A DNA stretch of 64,000 nucleotides, taken from the NCBI RefSeq assembly GCF_014323565.1, contig NZ_CP058669.1:1453501-1517500 (forward strand), written 5' to 3'. This document shows positions 43,973-52,496 of the stretch, in pieces. The translations under genes and the position numbers were made by a program. A model generated the notes under the pieces. That model had not been told where the DNA came from and ran no database searches. It was given only the letters and a program-made list of their open reading frames with translations. This DNA is from Hyphobacterium sp. CCMP332 (GTDB lineage: Bacteria > Pseudomonadota > Alphaproteobacteria > Caulobacterales > Maricaulaceae). The stretch's first letter is position 1; every line of letters starts with the position of its first letter.

Positions 43973-44566
43973 TCAGTCGCAACGCTCATAACGGCGGCTC
44001 GACCAATAGATATCGCCTCCGTCCTGAACGCATTTCCAGCCGCGGCGGCGAAGGGGTGGACGCAGCATCCGGTTAAACCAGCCATGCGCACAGAGAACAA
44101 CGGGTCCGTTTTGTGCGGCAATGACCAGCTTGTCGGCGGCACGTTCAGCCCGCAGCTCTGCTTCGCGGCGTGTCTCCAGACCGCGCGACGCGCCAAACCA
44201 CCACCATATCCGGGCATAAACGCCCCAGGTGCCGGGCTTCAGCGTGCCGATCATCTGTGGCGGCGGCAACGGGGCCTCGACGAAGTCGGGATCGATCACC
44301 AGCCGCCGATTCGGGGCCGCAGCGCGCGCCGTTTCAATCGCGCGCGGCAAGGAACTGCAAAACACCACAGACGCCTCGGCAGCGGCCTTCACCAACAGGT
44401 CAGGCGGTGTCTGACCGGGCGCAAGGCCCGCCGCATCATAGCCCTTCCACCAATGCTCATAGCCTTGCCAGTCAATGCGCACCGTCCGGTCAGCATCAGG
44501 CTGTCCATGACGGGCGATTGTAATGGAGCCGGGTTGCGGCTTTTCATGGGAAAGGGTCTCAGCCAT
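43973..44566 (-). CDS. Histidine phosphatase family protein
   Basis: A 197-residue branch-1 histidine phosphatase. The phospho-acceptor is the His in IARHGQPD near residue 20, the second His is in VVLCAHGWFNRM, and SSLPRAIETA is the usual helper motif. Substrate unknown. It lies between the deacetylase and the ispA cluster on one strand. Confidence 0.88.
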   Translation of the reverse strand: MAETLSHEKPQPGSITIARHGQPDADRTVRIDWQGYEHWWKGYDAAGLAPGQTPPDLLVKAAAEASVVFCSSLPRAIETARAAAPNRRLVIDPDFVEAPLPPPQMIGTLKPGTWGVYARIWWWFGASRGLETRREAELRAERAADKLVIAAQNGPVVLCAHGWFNRMLRPPLRRRGWKCVQDGGDIYWSSRRYERCD

Positions 44567-44611
44567 GAAGTCCGTGGTTCGGGGCGTTACAGGGCCGCCG
44601 ACCGGCTCCCC

Positions 44612-45550
44612 CTAGCCTATCGACAGTGATTCGGTAAATGCGGCAGCCGAACGGCCCAGCGCTCCGTTGTCGTAACCGCCCTCAAGGCAACACACAAGCC
44701 GCGAGGATGCCGTTTTGCGCGCCAAATCACACAGCCGCGAGGCGGCCCAGATATAATCGCCCTCATCCAGCAGCAGTCCCCCCAAAGGGTCCGCCCTGTG
44801 TCCGTCAAATCCGGCAGAGACCAAGAGAAATTCCGGTTTGAAGGCGGCAATGCGCGGAAACAGGTCATTGTCCAGCCGCGCGCGCCACGTCGCGCCATCG
44901 CAACCGGCGCCAACCGGGACATTGACGACATTTCCATTCAGTCCGGTTTCGTCTTCCATGCCGGTGCCGGGATAGAGCGGCGACTCATGGATCGACGCAA
45001 ACATGACGCGCGGCTCGCTTTCAGCCAGATCCTGCGATCCGTTTCCGTGATGCACATCGATATCGATGATGGCGACACGCGAGAGGCCGTGATGCTCCAG
45101 CGCATGCATGGCCGCCACGCCGACATTGTTGAACAGGCAGAACCCCATCGGGCGGTCGCGCTCTGCATGATGTCCGGGCGGACGGGTGGCGCAGAAGGCT
45201 GCCTCCCCGTTGCCCGCCATGATCATGTCGACGGCCTGCACCGCAGCACCGGCCCCGCGCAGGGCCGCATTCAGCGATCCCCGGCACATGAAGGTGTCGA
45301 AGTCGAAGCCATGAAAGGCTTCATGGTCGGCGGGCTCGCCGTTGAACACGGCGTCGACATGGCGGGCCGTATGCATCCGCCCCACTTCCTCGCGGCTTGC
45401 CGCCCGCGCCTGGATTCGATCCAGACCCGCCAGAGAGGGTGTATCGGCCATGGCATCAAGAACGGCCCGCAAGCGAACGGGATTTTCGAAATGCGGCGGT
45501 GGCACGCGATGATCAAAGCCGGCATCGGAGGTCAGAATGAGTATTTTCAT
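44612..45550 (-). CDS. Histone deacetylase-like amidohydrolase
   Basis: A 312-residue zinc hydrolase of the arginase/deacetylase fold. Active-site elements: RPPGHHAERD (tandem His), IDIDVHHGNG (metal Asp and His), HESPLYPGTG and SAGFDGHRADPLGG (second metal Asp). It removes acetyl groups from lysine or polyamine-type substrates; bacterial members act on acetylpolyamines, small molecules or proteins. Cytoplasmic, no signal. Confidence 0.92.
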   Translation of the reverse strand: MKILILTSDAGFDHRVPPPHFENPVRLRAVLDAMADTPSLAGLDRIQARAASREEVGRMHTARHVDAVFNGEPADHEAFHGFDFDTFMCRGSLNAALRGAGAAVQAVDMIMAGNGEAAFCATRPPGHHAERDRPMGFCLFNNVGVAAMHALEHHGLSRVAIIDIDVHHGNGSQDLAESEPRVMFASIHESPLYPGTGMEDETGLNGNVVNVPVGAGCDGATWRARLDNDLFPRIAAFKPEFLLVSAGFDGHRADPLGGLLLDEGDYIWAASRLCDLARKTASSRLVCCLEGGYDNGALGRSAAAFTESLSIG

Positions 45551-45589
45551 CCTCCCGATCTAGACCGATGAAGCTCTGGCGGGAAGATG

Positions 45590-45994
45590 TCAGATATGCC
45601 GGTTCTGAAAATCCTGCACACGCGACGGCAGGATCACGAGACTGGGCATGAATTCGTTGTAATTACAGGTCAGCTCCTCGCCCTTGCGGATCGCCCGCCG
45701 GGCAAAGCCGTCACCGTCGGCGCGAAACTCGATCGCCGCATCATCGCTATGGTTCAGAAACCGGGAATGGTCGCCATCCAGAAGATAGCCGCCCAGACCG
45801 GCATCGAAATAGGCATAGCGCTCTATGAAGCGCTGATAGACCGGCGAGGCGCGCTCCAGTTCTTCAGGGGTCACGACCCGGTCGATGGAGAGGTCGAGTG
45901 TCCAGACGCGCGCGCCTTTCCGGACCGGCTCGGCAGCAAACACGCCAACGCCCTCGATCAGGCTGGGACCGGCAAAAGTATCAATGAGCAACAT
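45590..45994 (-). CDS. SET-domain protein
   Basis: A 134-residue stand-alone SET domain. GVGVFAAEPVRKG opens the fold, RFLNHSDD (N81-H82) is the SAM-binding knot and GEELTCNYNEF (Tyr112) the catalytic end. SET domains methylate protein lysines. It lacks pre- and post-SET zinc clusters, as usual for bacterial examples. It stands 39 bp upstream of the deacetylase gene on the same strand, so the two are likely cotranscribed. Confidence 0.88.
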   Translation of the reverse strand: MLLIDTFAGPSLIEGVGVFAAEPVRKGARVWTLDLSIDRVVTPEELERASPVYQRFIERYAYFDAGLGGYLLDGDHSRFLNHSDDAAIEFRADGDGFARRAIRKGEELTCNYNEFMPSLVILPSRVQDFQNRHI

Positions 45995-46130
45995 GGGTCG
46001 AAAACGCCAATACAGCCTGCGTCGACAGGCTGGAAAGACAAGCGAATCTACCGATCCGCAGAGTACGACGCTCCAACGCCCATATTGGGAGTTTTACGAA
46101 AAACGCAAATCACATTTTTCGGTACACCGA

Positions 46131-47003
46131 TCAGTGCGTCAGCGACACATTCATGATGTTGACGCCGTCCGGCGCAGGCGGGTTTTCCGGCACAAAGAAG
46201 TCCGGCAGCAATTCCTCGCCCGGCGAGACCGAATACTGGTCCAGATCGGTCACGCCTTCGGACACCAGGAAGCTGTCATCGATCAGGAAATTGCCTGTGA
46301 AACTCGCCGCCGGCTTGTTCAGTACATGATAGGCTGTGTCGGCCAGAATCTCCGGCTTGCGGCAATTCTTGAAGGCTTCCGTGCCGGCCAGAACATTGGC
46401 AATCGCGGCGGTGGCGACAGCGGTGCGCGGCCAGATGGCGTTTGCGGCAATCTTGCCCCTGAACTCACCCGACCAGCCCAGAATGCACAGGCTCATGCCG
46501 TATTTCGCGCTGGTATAGGCGACATGCGGCGCGAACCATTTCGGATCCATATCCAGTGGTGGTGACAGCGCCAGGATGTGCGGGTTTTCGGATTTTTCCA
46601 GATGCGGCAGGCATTTTTGCGTCACCAGAAAGGTGCCGCGCGCATTGACCTGATGCATCAGATCCCAGCGCTTGATCGGCGTCTCGGCCGTGGACCGCGG
46701 GAAAATCGCCGAGGCATTATTGATGACCGCATCAATGCCGCCGAAATGATCCACGGTTCTGGCGATGGCCTGTTCGACATTGTCCTCCTCGCGGATATCG
46801 ACGACCAGCGGCAAGGCCTTGCCGCCAGCCTTCTCGATCGCCTCGGCGGCGGTATAGATCGTGCCTTCCAGCTTCGGATGCGGATCAGTCGTCTTGGCAG
46901 CAACAACAATATTCGCCCCGTCGCGCGCACAGCGCTCGGCGATTGCGAGGCCAATGCCCCGGCTCGCGCCGGTAATGAAAATCGTTTTTCCTTCAAGCGA
47001 CAT
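46131..47003 (-). CDS. SDR family oxidoreductase, HSDL2-like
   Basis: A 290-residue short-chain dehydrogenase. NAD(P) motif TGASRGIG near residue 9, NNAS motif, active-site YTSAKYG. The KTTDPHPKLEGTIYTAAEAIE insertion (from residue about 40) and the ALSPPLD segment point to the hydroxysteroid dehydrogenase-like 2 group. Substrate unknown. The ATG at 47003 has GGGGGAGGG upstream. Confidence 0.9.
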   Translation of the reverse strand: MSLEGKTIFITGASRGIGLAIAERCARDGANIVVAAKTTDPHPKLEGTIYTAAEAIEKAGGKALPLVVDIREEDNVEQAIARTVDHFGGIDAVINNASAIFPRSTAETPIKRWDLMHQVNARGTFLVTQKCLPHLEKSENPHILALSPPLDMDPKWFAPHVAYTSAKYGMSLCILGWSGEFRGKIAANAIWPRTAVATAAIANVLAGTEAFKNCRKPEILADTAYHVLNKPAASFTGNFLIDDSFLVSEGVTDLDQYSVSPGEELLPDFFVPENPPAPDGVNIMNVSLTH

Positions 47004-47020
47004 GTCGCCCTCCCCCGGGA

Positions 47021-47806
47021 CTAGTATTGTAATCCGCGCCAGACCCGTCCGGTCGGGCAATAAAGCCCGTCCTCACGGCGGCAACGATTCAGCGTGAACA
47101 TGACGGTCTCTGCCCGGCCAACGACTTCCGTGAGATCGATATAGCCGGGGCCACCGCCTTGCGGATATTGCGGATTGGGCGCAACGCGGCTGTCGGTCGA
47201 GCTGTCACGATTATCGCCCATCACGAAAATCTGGCCCGCCGGCACACGGAAGGGGCCGGCATTGTCCAGAGGATAGGAATCCGAGCGCTCGTAGATGTCG
47301 TGCGTCACGCCATTGGGCAGGGTTTCCAGATAGGCATCGACGGTCACCGGCTGGCGTCCGCGATGATCGAGATAGGTGCGTTGTCCCACGGGTGCGCGCT
47401 CGACCATCTCGCCATTGATGAATAACCGACCATTCTGGACCATGATCACATCGCCCGGCAGGCCGATGACGCGCTTGATCAGATTGCGGCGCGTTTCCGG
47501 CGTCCGGAAAACAATGACGTCGCCGCGCTCGGGGTCGCGCGGGAAAATCCGTGTGTCGAGATTGTCCGGCAGATAATAGCCGAGCCCCAGCGGCAGCGAA
47601 TGGCGCGAATAACCATAGGCCCATTTGGACACCAGAACCCGGTCGCCCACTTCCAGCGACGGCTGCATGCTTTCCGACGGGATGTGGAAAGGCGCAAACA
47701 GGAAGGTGATAATGGTCAGCCACACCGCGGCCACACCTGCAAAAAAACGAATTGTATCCATAACTTCACCGGCCGCATTTCCGGCCAGCCTTTTTATTGT
47801 CGACAT
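47021..47806 (-). CDS. lepB: Signal peptidase I
   Basis: A 261-residue inner-membrane serine protease that releases exported proteins from their signal peptides. One membrane span (about 20-40), catalytic Ser46 in PSESMQPS, Lys111 in NLIKRVIGLPGD, and box E GDNRDSSTDSR. The ATG at 47806 overlaps the stop of the YbjQ gene (TGATG), so translation is coupled. Confidence 0.95.
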   Translation of the reverse strand: MSTIKRLAGNAAGEVMDTIRFFAGVAAVWLTIITFLFAPFHIPSESMQPSLEVGDRVLVSKWAYGYSRHSLPLGLGYYLPDNLDTRIFPRDPERGDVIVFRTPETRRNLIKRVIGLPGDVIMVQNGRLFINGEMVERAPVGQRTYLDHRGRQPVTVDAYLETLPNGVTHDIYERSDSYPLDNAGPFRVPAGQIFVMGDNRDSSTDSRVAPNPQYPQGGGPGYIDLTEVVGRAETVMFTLNRCRREDGLYCPTGRVWRGLQY

Positions 47807-48126
47807 CACTTGAGTTTTACCGCCGTTCCATAGGCCAGAATTTCTGATGACCCTTCCATAATGGCCGAGGTCGAGAAACGAAAGCTGATGATGGCGTCAG
47901 CGCCCATTTCTTGCGCATTTTTAAGCATCCGCGCATAGGCCTCATCGCGGGATTCTTCCAGCAATTCGGAATATTCATTCACCTCTCCGCCCAGAAGATT
48001 GCGGATCGAAGCGAAAATATCGCGAACAAAAAACCGCGCCTTCACGACGCTGCCACGGCAAATGCCGAGAATTTCACCCACCTCGCGGCCGGGAATGTCA
48101 TGCGCCATGGTCACGGGAAGGGTCAT
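47806..48126 (-). CDS. YbjQ family protein
   Basis: A 106-residue protein of the YbjQ/DUF74 (heavy-metal-binding-like) family: EVGEILGICRGSVVKAR near residue 15 and GADAIISFRFSTS near 75 are the hallmarks. It forms homo-oligomeric barrels in known structures; the cellular role is uncertain. Coupled both to the upstream membrane protein (4-bp overlap) and to lepB. Confidence 0.88.
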   Translation of the reverse strand: MTLPVTMAHDIPGREVGEILGICRGSVVKARFFVRDIFASIRNLLGGEVNEYSELLEESRDEAYARMLKNAQEMGADAIISFRFSTSAIMEGSSEILAYGTAVKLK

Positions 48127-48350
48127 GAAGAGCTCTTCTCATTGCCGTCCGTCCGTTCCTCGACGGCTGTCAGGAAAACCAGCGCAATGCCGGCAGACGG
48201 AATGACGGCAAGGATGAGCCATAATATCGACCAGGGAAAGGCAAGTATCCAGTCAGAAAGCCGGGCAATCGTGATCGCAATCGCCAGCGCGATGGCGCCT
48301 CCGAATACCAGCCCGTATCCGAGCCGCAAGCGGGTCTGAATGCGCTGCAT
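48123..48350 (-). CDS. Small two-span membrane protein
   Basis: A 75-residue protein with two hydrophobic segments (about 10-28 and 37-60) and a charged C-terminal tail. Family not recognised. First gene of a coupled run with the YbjQ protein and lepB. Confidence 0.65.
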   Translation of the reverse strand: MQRIQTRLRLGYGLVFGGAIALAIAITIARLSDWILAFPWSILWLILAVIPSAGIALVFLTAVEERTDGNEKSSS

Positions 48351-48453
48351 GGGGGATTGCCTCCGTCGGACCTTTTCTGGTCATATTTCTATGGTGCGTT
48401 GCACCGGCAACGAAAACAAGCCTTTAAAGGTATGTCAGACGATCGAGGCGCAG

Positions 48454-48831
48454 ATGAAAAATGTCACTCCCCAACCCGTAGCGACCGAAAATTCCGACGA
48501 TCGGCTGATCGCCGGCATCGGGTATGTCCTGTTTCTGGTCGGCCCGACCAATCTGGTGACGATGATTATCGCCGCCGTCATCGCCTATATGCGGCGGGAC
48601 AAGGCGCCGGAATGGATTGCCACCCACTATGAGTTCCAGCTTCGCACCCTGATTTATGCGGCCGCATTGCTTGTCGTTTCGATAATCTGCGCGGTGACTG
48701 TCATCCTGCTGCCGGTCGCCATACTCATCTGGGCGCTCTGGTCGATCTGGGTGATTGTCCGCGTGATAGTCGGCCTGATCCGGCTGGTCGACGGGCGGCC
48801 CAATCCGGACCCGACGACCTTCTGGGTCTAG
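48454..48831 (+). CDS. DUF4870-like membrane protein
   Basis: A 125-residue protein with three hydrophobic spans (about 18-42, 58-80, 85-108) and the charged loop YMRRDKAPEWIATHYEFQLRT between first and second (residues about 44-64). This pattern is typical of DUF4870-type small membrane proteins. GAGG lies upstream of the ATG at 48454. The stop overlaps the convergent acyl-CoA dehydrogenase stop by 4 bp. Confidence 0.78.
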   Translation: MKNVTPQPVATENSDDRLIAGIGYVLFLVGPTNLVTMIIAAVIAYMRRDKAPEWIATHYEFQLRTLIYAAALLVVSIICAVTVILLPVAILIWALWSIWVIVRVIVGLIRLVDGRPNPDPTTFWV

Positions 48832-50606
48832 GCGCCCAGAGCGGCATCATCCGCCAGCACGGCCATGCCGGACTGGATACCCGCGAGCGCGGCCGGGGCC
48901 GTACTCAGAACCGTCTCCGCAAAATGCCGCGCCAGCGTGATCTTGCCATGAGCGAAGGCCGGGTCGCCCTCGGCATTCTTCAAACGCCGCTGCGCTGAAA
49001 CCGCACCGACGCACAAGAGCCAGCCGCCGGTCACATCCCCCGCCAGCTTGAGAAAGGCGGTCGCTCCGGCCAGCACATCCGAGCGATCCCGTCCGGACGC
49101 GGTCGCCCACTTGGCCGCCGCTTCCAGCGCATCTGCTGCCGGTGCGAGCCGCTTGGCCAGCTTGGGTAGTTCCGGATTGGACGAGGTCGCACAATCCTCG
49201 ACGGTCTGCCGGATATCGGCCAGCAATTCGCGGATCGGCGCGCCTCCGGCCATGGACAGTTTGCGGCCGATCAGATCCATCGCCTGAATGCCGTTGGTGC
49301 CTTCATAGATCGGCGCGATCCGGGCATCGCGATAATGCTGGGCCGCACCGGTTTCCTCGATGAACCCCATCCCGCCATGAATCTGGATACCGAGCGAGGC
49401 GACCTCGACCCCGACATCGGTTGCCCAGGCCTTGGCAATCGGCGTCAGCAATTCCTCGCGACGCTTCGAATAGGCCCGGTCTTCCGCGTCCGGCTCGAAT
49501 TCGGCCTCATCAGCCGACACCGCACAATTATAGCAAATGGCGCGCGCCGCCTCGATTTTGGATTTCATCGTCGTCAGCATCTGACGGACATCGGGATGGT
49601 GGATGATGGCGTGCGGCCCATCGCCTTCCGCGCCGGGCGCGCGGCCCTGTTTGCGGTCCAGCGCATAGGCCAGCGCCTGTTGATAGGCACGTTCGGCAAT
49701 GCCGACGCCCTGAACGCCCACGGCCAGCCGCGCGGCATTCATCATGATGAACATCGCCGCCATACCGCCAAATTCCTCGCCGATCAGCCAGCCCTTGGCA
49801 CCCGCCATTTCCATGACGCAGGTCGGGCTGCCATGAATGCCCAGCTTGTGCTCCAGGCCGATGGCCTGGATCGCATTGCGCTCGCCCAACGAACCATCCT
49901 CATTCACCAGGAATTTGGGAATCACGAAAAGCGAGATGCCTTTTGTCCCGGCGGGACCATCCGGCGTACGCGCCAGCACTGTGTGGATGATATTCCCGGC
50001 GCAATCATGCTCCCCCCAGGTGATGTAGATTTTCTGGCCACTGACCGCCCAGCTGCCATCGCCATTGGGTTCCGCCTTGGTGCGCAGCGCACCCACATCA
50101 GAACCCGCCTGCGGTTCGGTCAGCTGCATGGTCGCCGACCATTCACCGGTCAGCAATTTCGGCAGATACATGGCTTTCTGTTCGTCAGAGCCCTTGGCAA
50201 TCAGCGCTTCAATCGCGCCGAAGGTCAGCATCGGGCCAAGGCTGAACGCCATATTGGCCGACTGCAGTGTCTCCATGACGGCGGCGCCGAGAACGCGCGG
50301 AAGGCCCATCCCCCCGACTTCGGTTGGAAATTGCAGGCCTTGCCAGCCGCCCTCGACGAATTGGGCATAGGCTTCCTTGATGCCTTTCGGCGTCGTCACC
50401 ACGCCATCGTTCAGCGTGCAGCCTTCCAGATCGCCCGGCCGGTTCAGCGGCGCGAGCACATCGCCTGAAAACCTGCCGGCTTCCTCCAGTATCGCCGCCG
50501 TCAGATCGGATGACAGTTCCGGGAAGGCTCCCGTGGCCTTCAAGCCGTCCATGACGGCGATCTCTTCCAACGCAAAGCGAATGTCATCAATTGGTGCGCG
50601 ATACAT
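48828..50606 (-). CDS. Acyl-CoA dehydrogenase, DmdC-like long form
   Basis: A 592-residue FAD acyl-CoA dehydrogenase. N-terminal helix domain, the MQLTEPQAGSDVGALRT FAD/substrate motif, GGMGFIEETGAAQHYRDARI and IYEGTNGIQAMDLIGRK with the catalytic Glu, then an extra C-terminal domain (about 470-592). This architecture is shared by beta-oxidation enzymes and by DmdC of dimethylsulfoniopropionate breakdown; the substrate cannot be decided. The ATG at 50606 has GAGGG upstream. Confidence 0.92.
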   Translation of the reverse strand: MYRAPIDDIRFALEEIAVMDGLKATGAFPELSSDLTAAILEEAGRFSGDVLAPLNRPGDLEGCTLNDGVVTTPKGIKEAYAQFVEGGWQGLQFPTEVGGMGLPRVLGAAVMETLQSANMAFSLGPMLTFGAIEALIAKGSDEQKAMYLPKLLTGEWSATMQLTEPQAGSDVGALRTKAEPNGDGSWAVSGQKIYITWGEHDCAGNIIHTVLARTPDGPAGTKGISLFVIPKFLVNEDGSLGERNAIQAIGLEHKLGIHGSPTCVMEMAGAKGWLIGEEFGGMAAMFIMMNAARLAVGVQGVGIAERAYQQALAYALDRKQGRAPGAEGDGPHAIIHHPDVRQMLTTMKSKIEAARAICYNCAVSADEAEFEPDAEDRAYSKRREELLTPIAKAWATDVGVEVASLGIQIHGGMGFIEETGAAQHYRDARIAPIYEGTNGIQAMDLIGRKLSMAGGAPIRELLADIRQTVEDCATSSNPELPKLAKRLAPAADALEAAAKWATASGRDRSDVLAGATAFLKLAGDVTGGWLLCVGAVSAQRRLKNAEGDPAFAHGKITLARHFAETVLSTAPAALAGIQSGMAVLADDAALGA

Positions 50607-50701
50607 GGCCGGTCCCTCAGCTATTCCTCGCGACAAGATAACGCGGGAAAACGCCGCGTCGACCATTTGGAGATGCGGCAAAACACACTATCCTGTTTTC
50701 C

Positions 50702-51304
50702 ATGAGATTTCTCTTGCCGGTTTTGATTCTCTCGATGGTGACGGCCTGCGTTAGTGCGCCGACACGAGACCCTGCCGAATTGCCGTCCGGCACATGGCAG
50801 CTGGATACCGATCACGCTTCGGTGCACTGGCGATCCCGGCATTTCGGACTGGCCTGGTACACGGCGCGCTTCGACCGGATAGATGCCAGCCTGACCTTTG
50901 ATCCGGCCGAGCCGGGACAGGCCAGTATGACGGCCATCATCGACGCCGGTTCGGTTTCGACCGGTAATGAAACCTTCGACGACACATTGCGCGGACCCAA
51001 CTGGTTTTCGGCCGAGCGTCATCCCCAAATCCTCTTCCAATCCAGCTATATCGAAGTCACGGGCGAGGAAACGGGCATTGTCGAGGGAGAGCTGACCATT
51101 CGCGGCGTCACCCGTCCGGCGCGCATGGACATCACTTTCTATGGCGGAAACTTCAACTTTCTGGAAAACAGGGATGTCATTGGTTTTGGAGCCGATATGG
51201 TCGTTGCCAGAAGTGATTATGGCATTGGTCCCTTCATTCCCGCAGCCATTGCCGGAGATGAAATCAGGATCCGGATCGAGGCGGAATTTCTTCGCGAGGA
51301 GTAG
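50702..51304 (+). CDS. YceI family lipoprotein
   Basis: A 200-residue lipocalin-like protein with lipobox VTAC (Cys16), so membrane anchored. The barrel motif WQLDTDHASVHWRSRHFGL and the ending are YceI-type; family members bind polyisoprenoids. It is first in an operon with cytochrome b561 and a second YceI protein; the gap to the divergent dehydrogenase is 95 bp. Confidence 0.92.
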   Translation: MRFLLPVLILSMVTACVSAPTRDPAELPSGTWQLDTDHASVHWRSRHFGLAWYTARFDRIDASLTFDPAEPGQASMTAIIDAGSVSTGNETFDDTLRGPNWFSAERHPQILFQSSYIEVTGEETGIVEGELTIRGVTRPARMDITFYGGNFNFLENRDVIGFGADMVVARSDYGIGPFIPAAIAGDEIRIRIEAEFLREE

Positions 51305-51307
51305 ACT

Positions 51308-51895
51308 ATGACGACGCAATCCAACCGGTACACCACGGTCGCGATCACCCTGCACTGGCTGATCGCCATCCTTATTGTCGTGATGATTTTTGCCGGCTGG
51401 CAGACCGACGATCTGCGCCAGGCCCTGTTTGAAGGTGACACTTCCGTCGATCCACAAACCGTTGCCTTTCTGTTCAACTGGCACAAGACCATCGGCATTC
51501 TCATACTGGCGCTCAGCGTTTTCCGGCTTGTCTGGCGGCTGACCCACAAACAGCCCTCTTTGCCGGACGGCATGAATGCTTTTGAACGCTTTGCCGCAAC
51601 GGCAACGCACTGGGCATTCTATGTCCTGATCATCGGCATGCCGCTGGCCGGATGGATCACGGCTTCGGCATCGGGCTTCCCGAGCTTCTTTTTCAATTCG
51701 GAGAGTCTGCCGATCCCGGAACTCATGGGAGAGAATGAGGCCGTATATGGTGTTGTGTCCCAAATCCATTCGAAAAGCGCATGGGCGATTCTGGTGCTGC
51801 TCGGCCTCCATATTGCCGCCGCATTGAAGCACCATTTTATCGACCGTGACGATGTTCTGACCCGCATGGTCGTATTTCTGAAGCCAAGAGGCTGA
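51308..51895 (+). CDS. Cytochrome b561
   Basis: A 195-residue four-span di-heme membrane protein. Heme-ligand histidines are seen in ALTLHWLIAIL-like ITLHWLIAILI, FNWHKTIGIL, ATHWAFYVLIIGMPLAGW and LLGLHIAAALKHHF. Probably passes electrons to or from quinone. Sits 3 bp after one yceI and 5 bp before the other, which suggests a shared function. Confidence 0.93.
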   Translation: MTTQSNRYTTVAITLHWLIAILIVVMIFAGWQTDDLRQALFEGDTSVDPQTVAFLFNWHKTIGILILALSVFRLVWRLTHKQPSLPDGMNAFERFAATATHWAFYVLIIGMPLAGWITASASGFPSFFFNSESLPIPELMGENEAVYGVVSQIHSKSAWAILVLLGLHIAAALKHHFIDRDDVLTRMVVFLKPRG

Positions 51896-51900
51896 AACCG

Positions 51901-52455
51901 ATGAAGCTCCTCCCCCTTGCCCTGTCGCTTCTGGCGGCCGGCCCCGCCTTTGCGAGCGACTGGACACTGGACAGAGACGCCAGCACAGTACGCATCGAGA
52001 CCACGGCATTTGGCCGCGAGGTCACCGGCACCTTTACGGATTTCAATGCCGAGATCCGTTTGGATCCGGCCCATCTCGACAACGCCCGTATTGAAGGTCT
52101 TGTAGACGTCACCAGCGGTGATACCGGCAATGCCCAGTATAATTCCCAGATGACGGGCAATTCCGGGCTGGACGGAGATGATCATCCGGTCGCCGACTTT
52201 GTTTCCGAGACGATCTCGCTTGGCGATGATTGCGAAGATGGTGATGGCGTTTGCTATGTGGCGAATGGCACATTGACCCTCGCCGGTAACGCCCAACCGG
52301 CCGATCTGTTTTTCCGGCTTTCGATCGACGGAGACCGTGCGGTCGCCAATGGTCAGATCACCGTCCTCCGTCAGGAATTCGGTATCGGTTCGCGAGAATG
52401 GGGCGATGCGGCAACAACCGTCGAGGTTCGCCTGCATATCGAAGCCACGCGCTAA
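51901..52455 (+). CDS. Periplasmic YceI family protein
   Basis: A 184-residue YceI protein with a cleavable signal peptide (AFA-S near residue 18), so soluble in the periplasm, in contrast to the lipoprotein partner two genes upstream. The body includes the usual FTDFNAEIRLDP and NGQITVLRQEFGIGS strands, and two cysteines (DDCEDGDGVCY) likely joined as a disulfide. Confidence 0.92.
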   Translation: MKLLPLALSLLAAGPAFASDWTLDRDASTVRIETTAFGREVTGTFTDFNAEIRLDPAHLDNARIEGLVDVTSGDTGNAQYNSQMTGNSGLDGDDHPVADFVSETISLGDDCEDGDGVCYVANGTLTLAGNAQPADLFFRLSIDGDRAVANGQITVLRQEFGIGSREWGDAATTVEVRLHIEATR

Positions 52456-52496
52456 GCGGTCTTGATCAAGCTGCGCTCCCGGCGCTAGGTGCGCAT

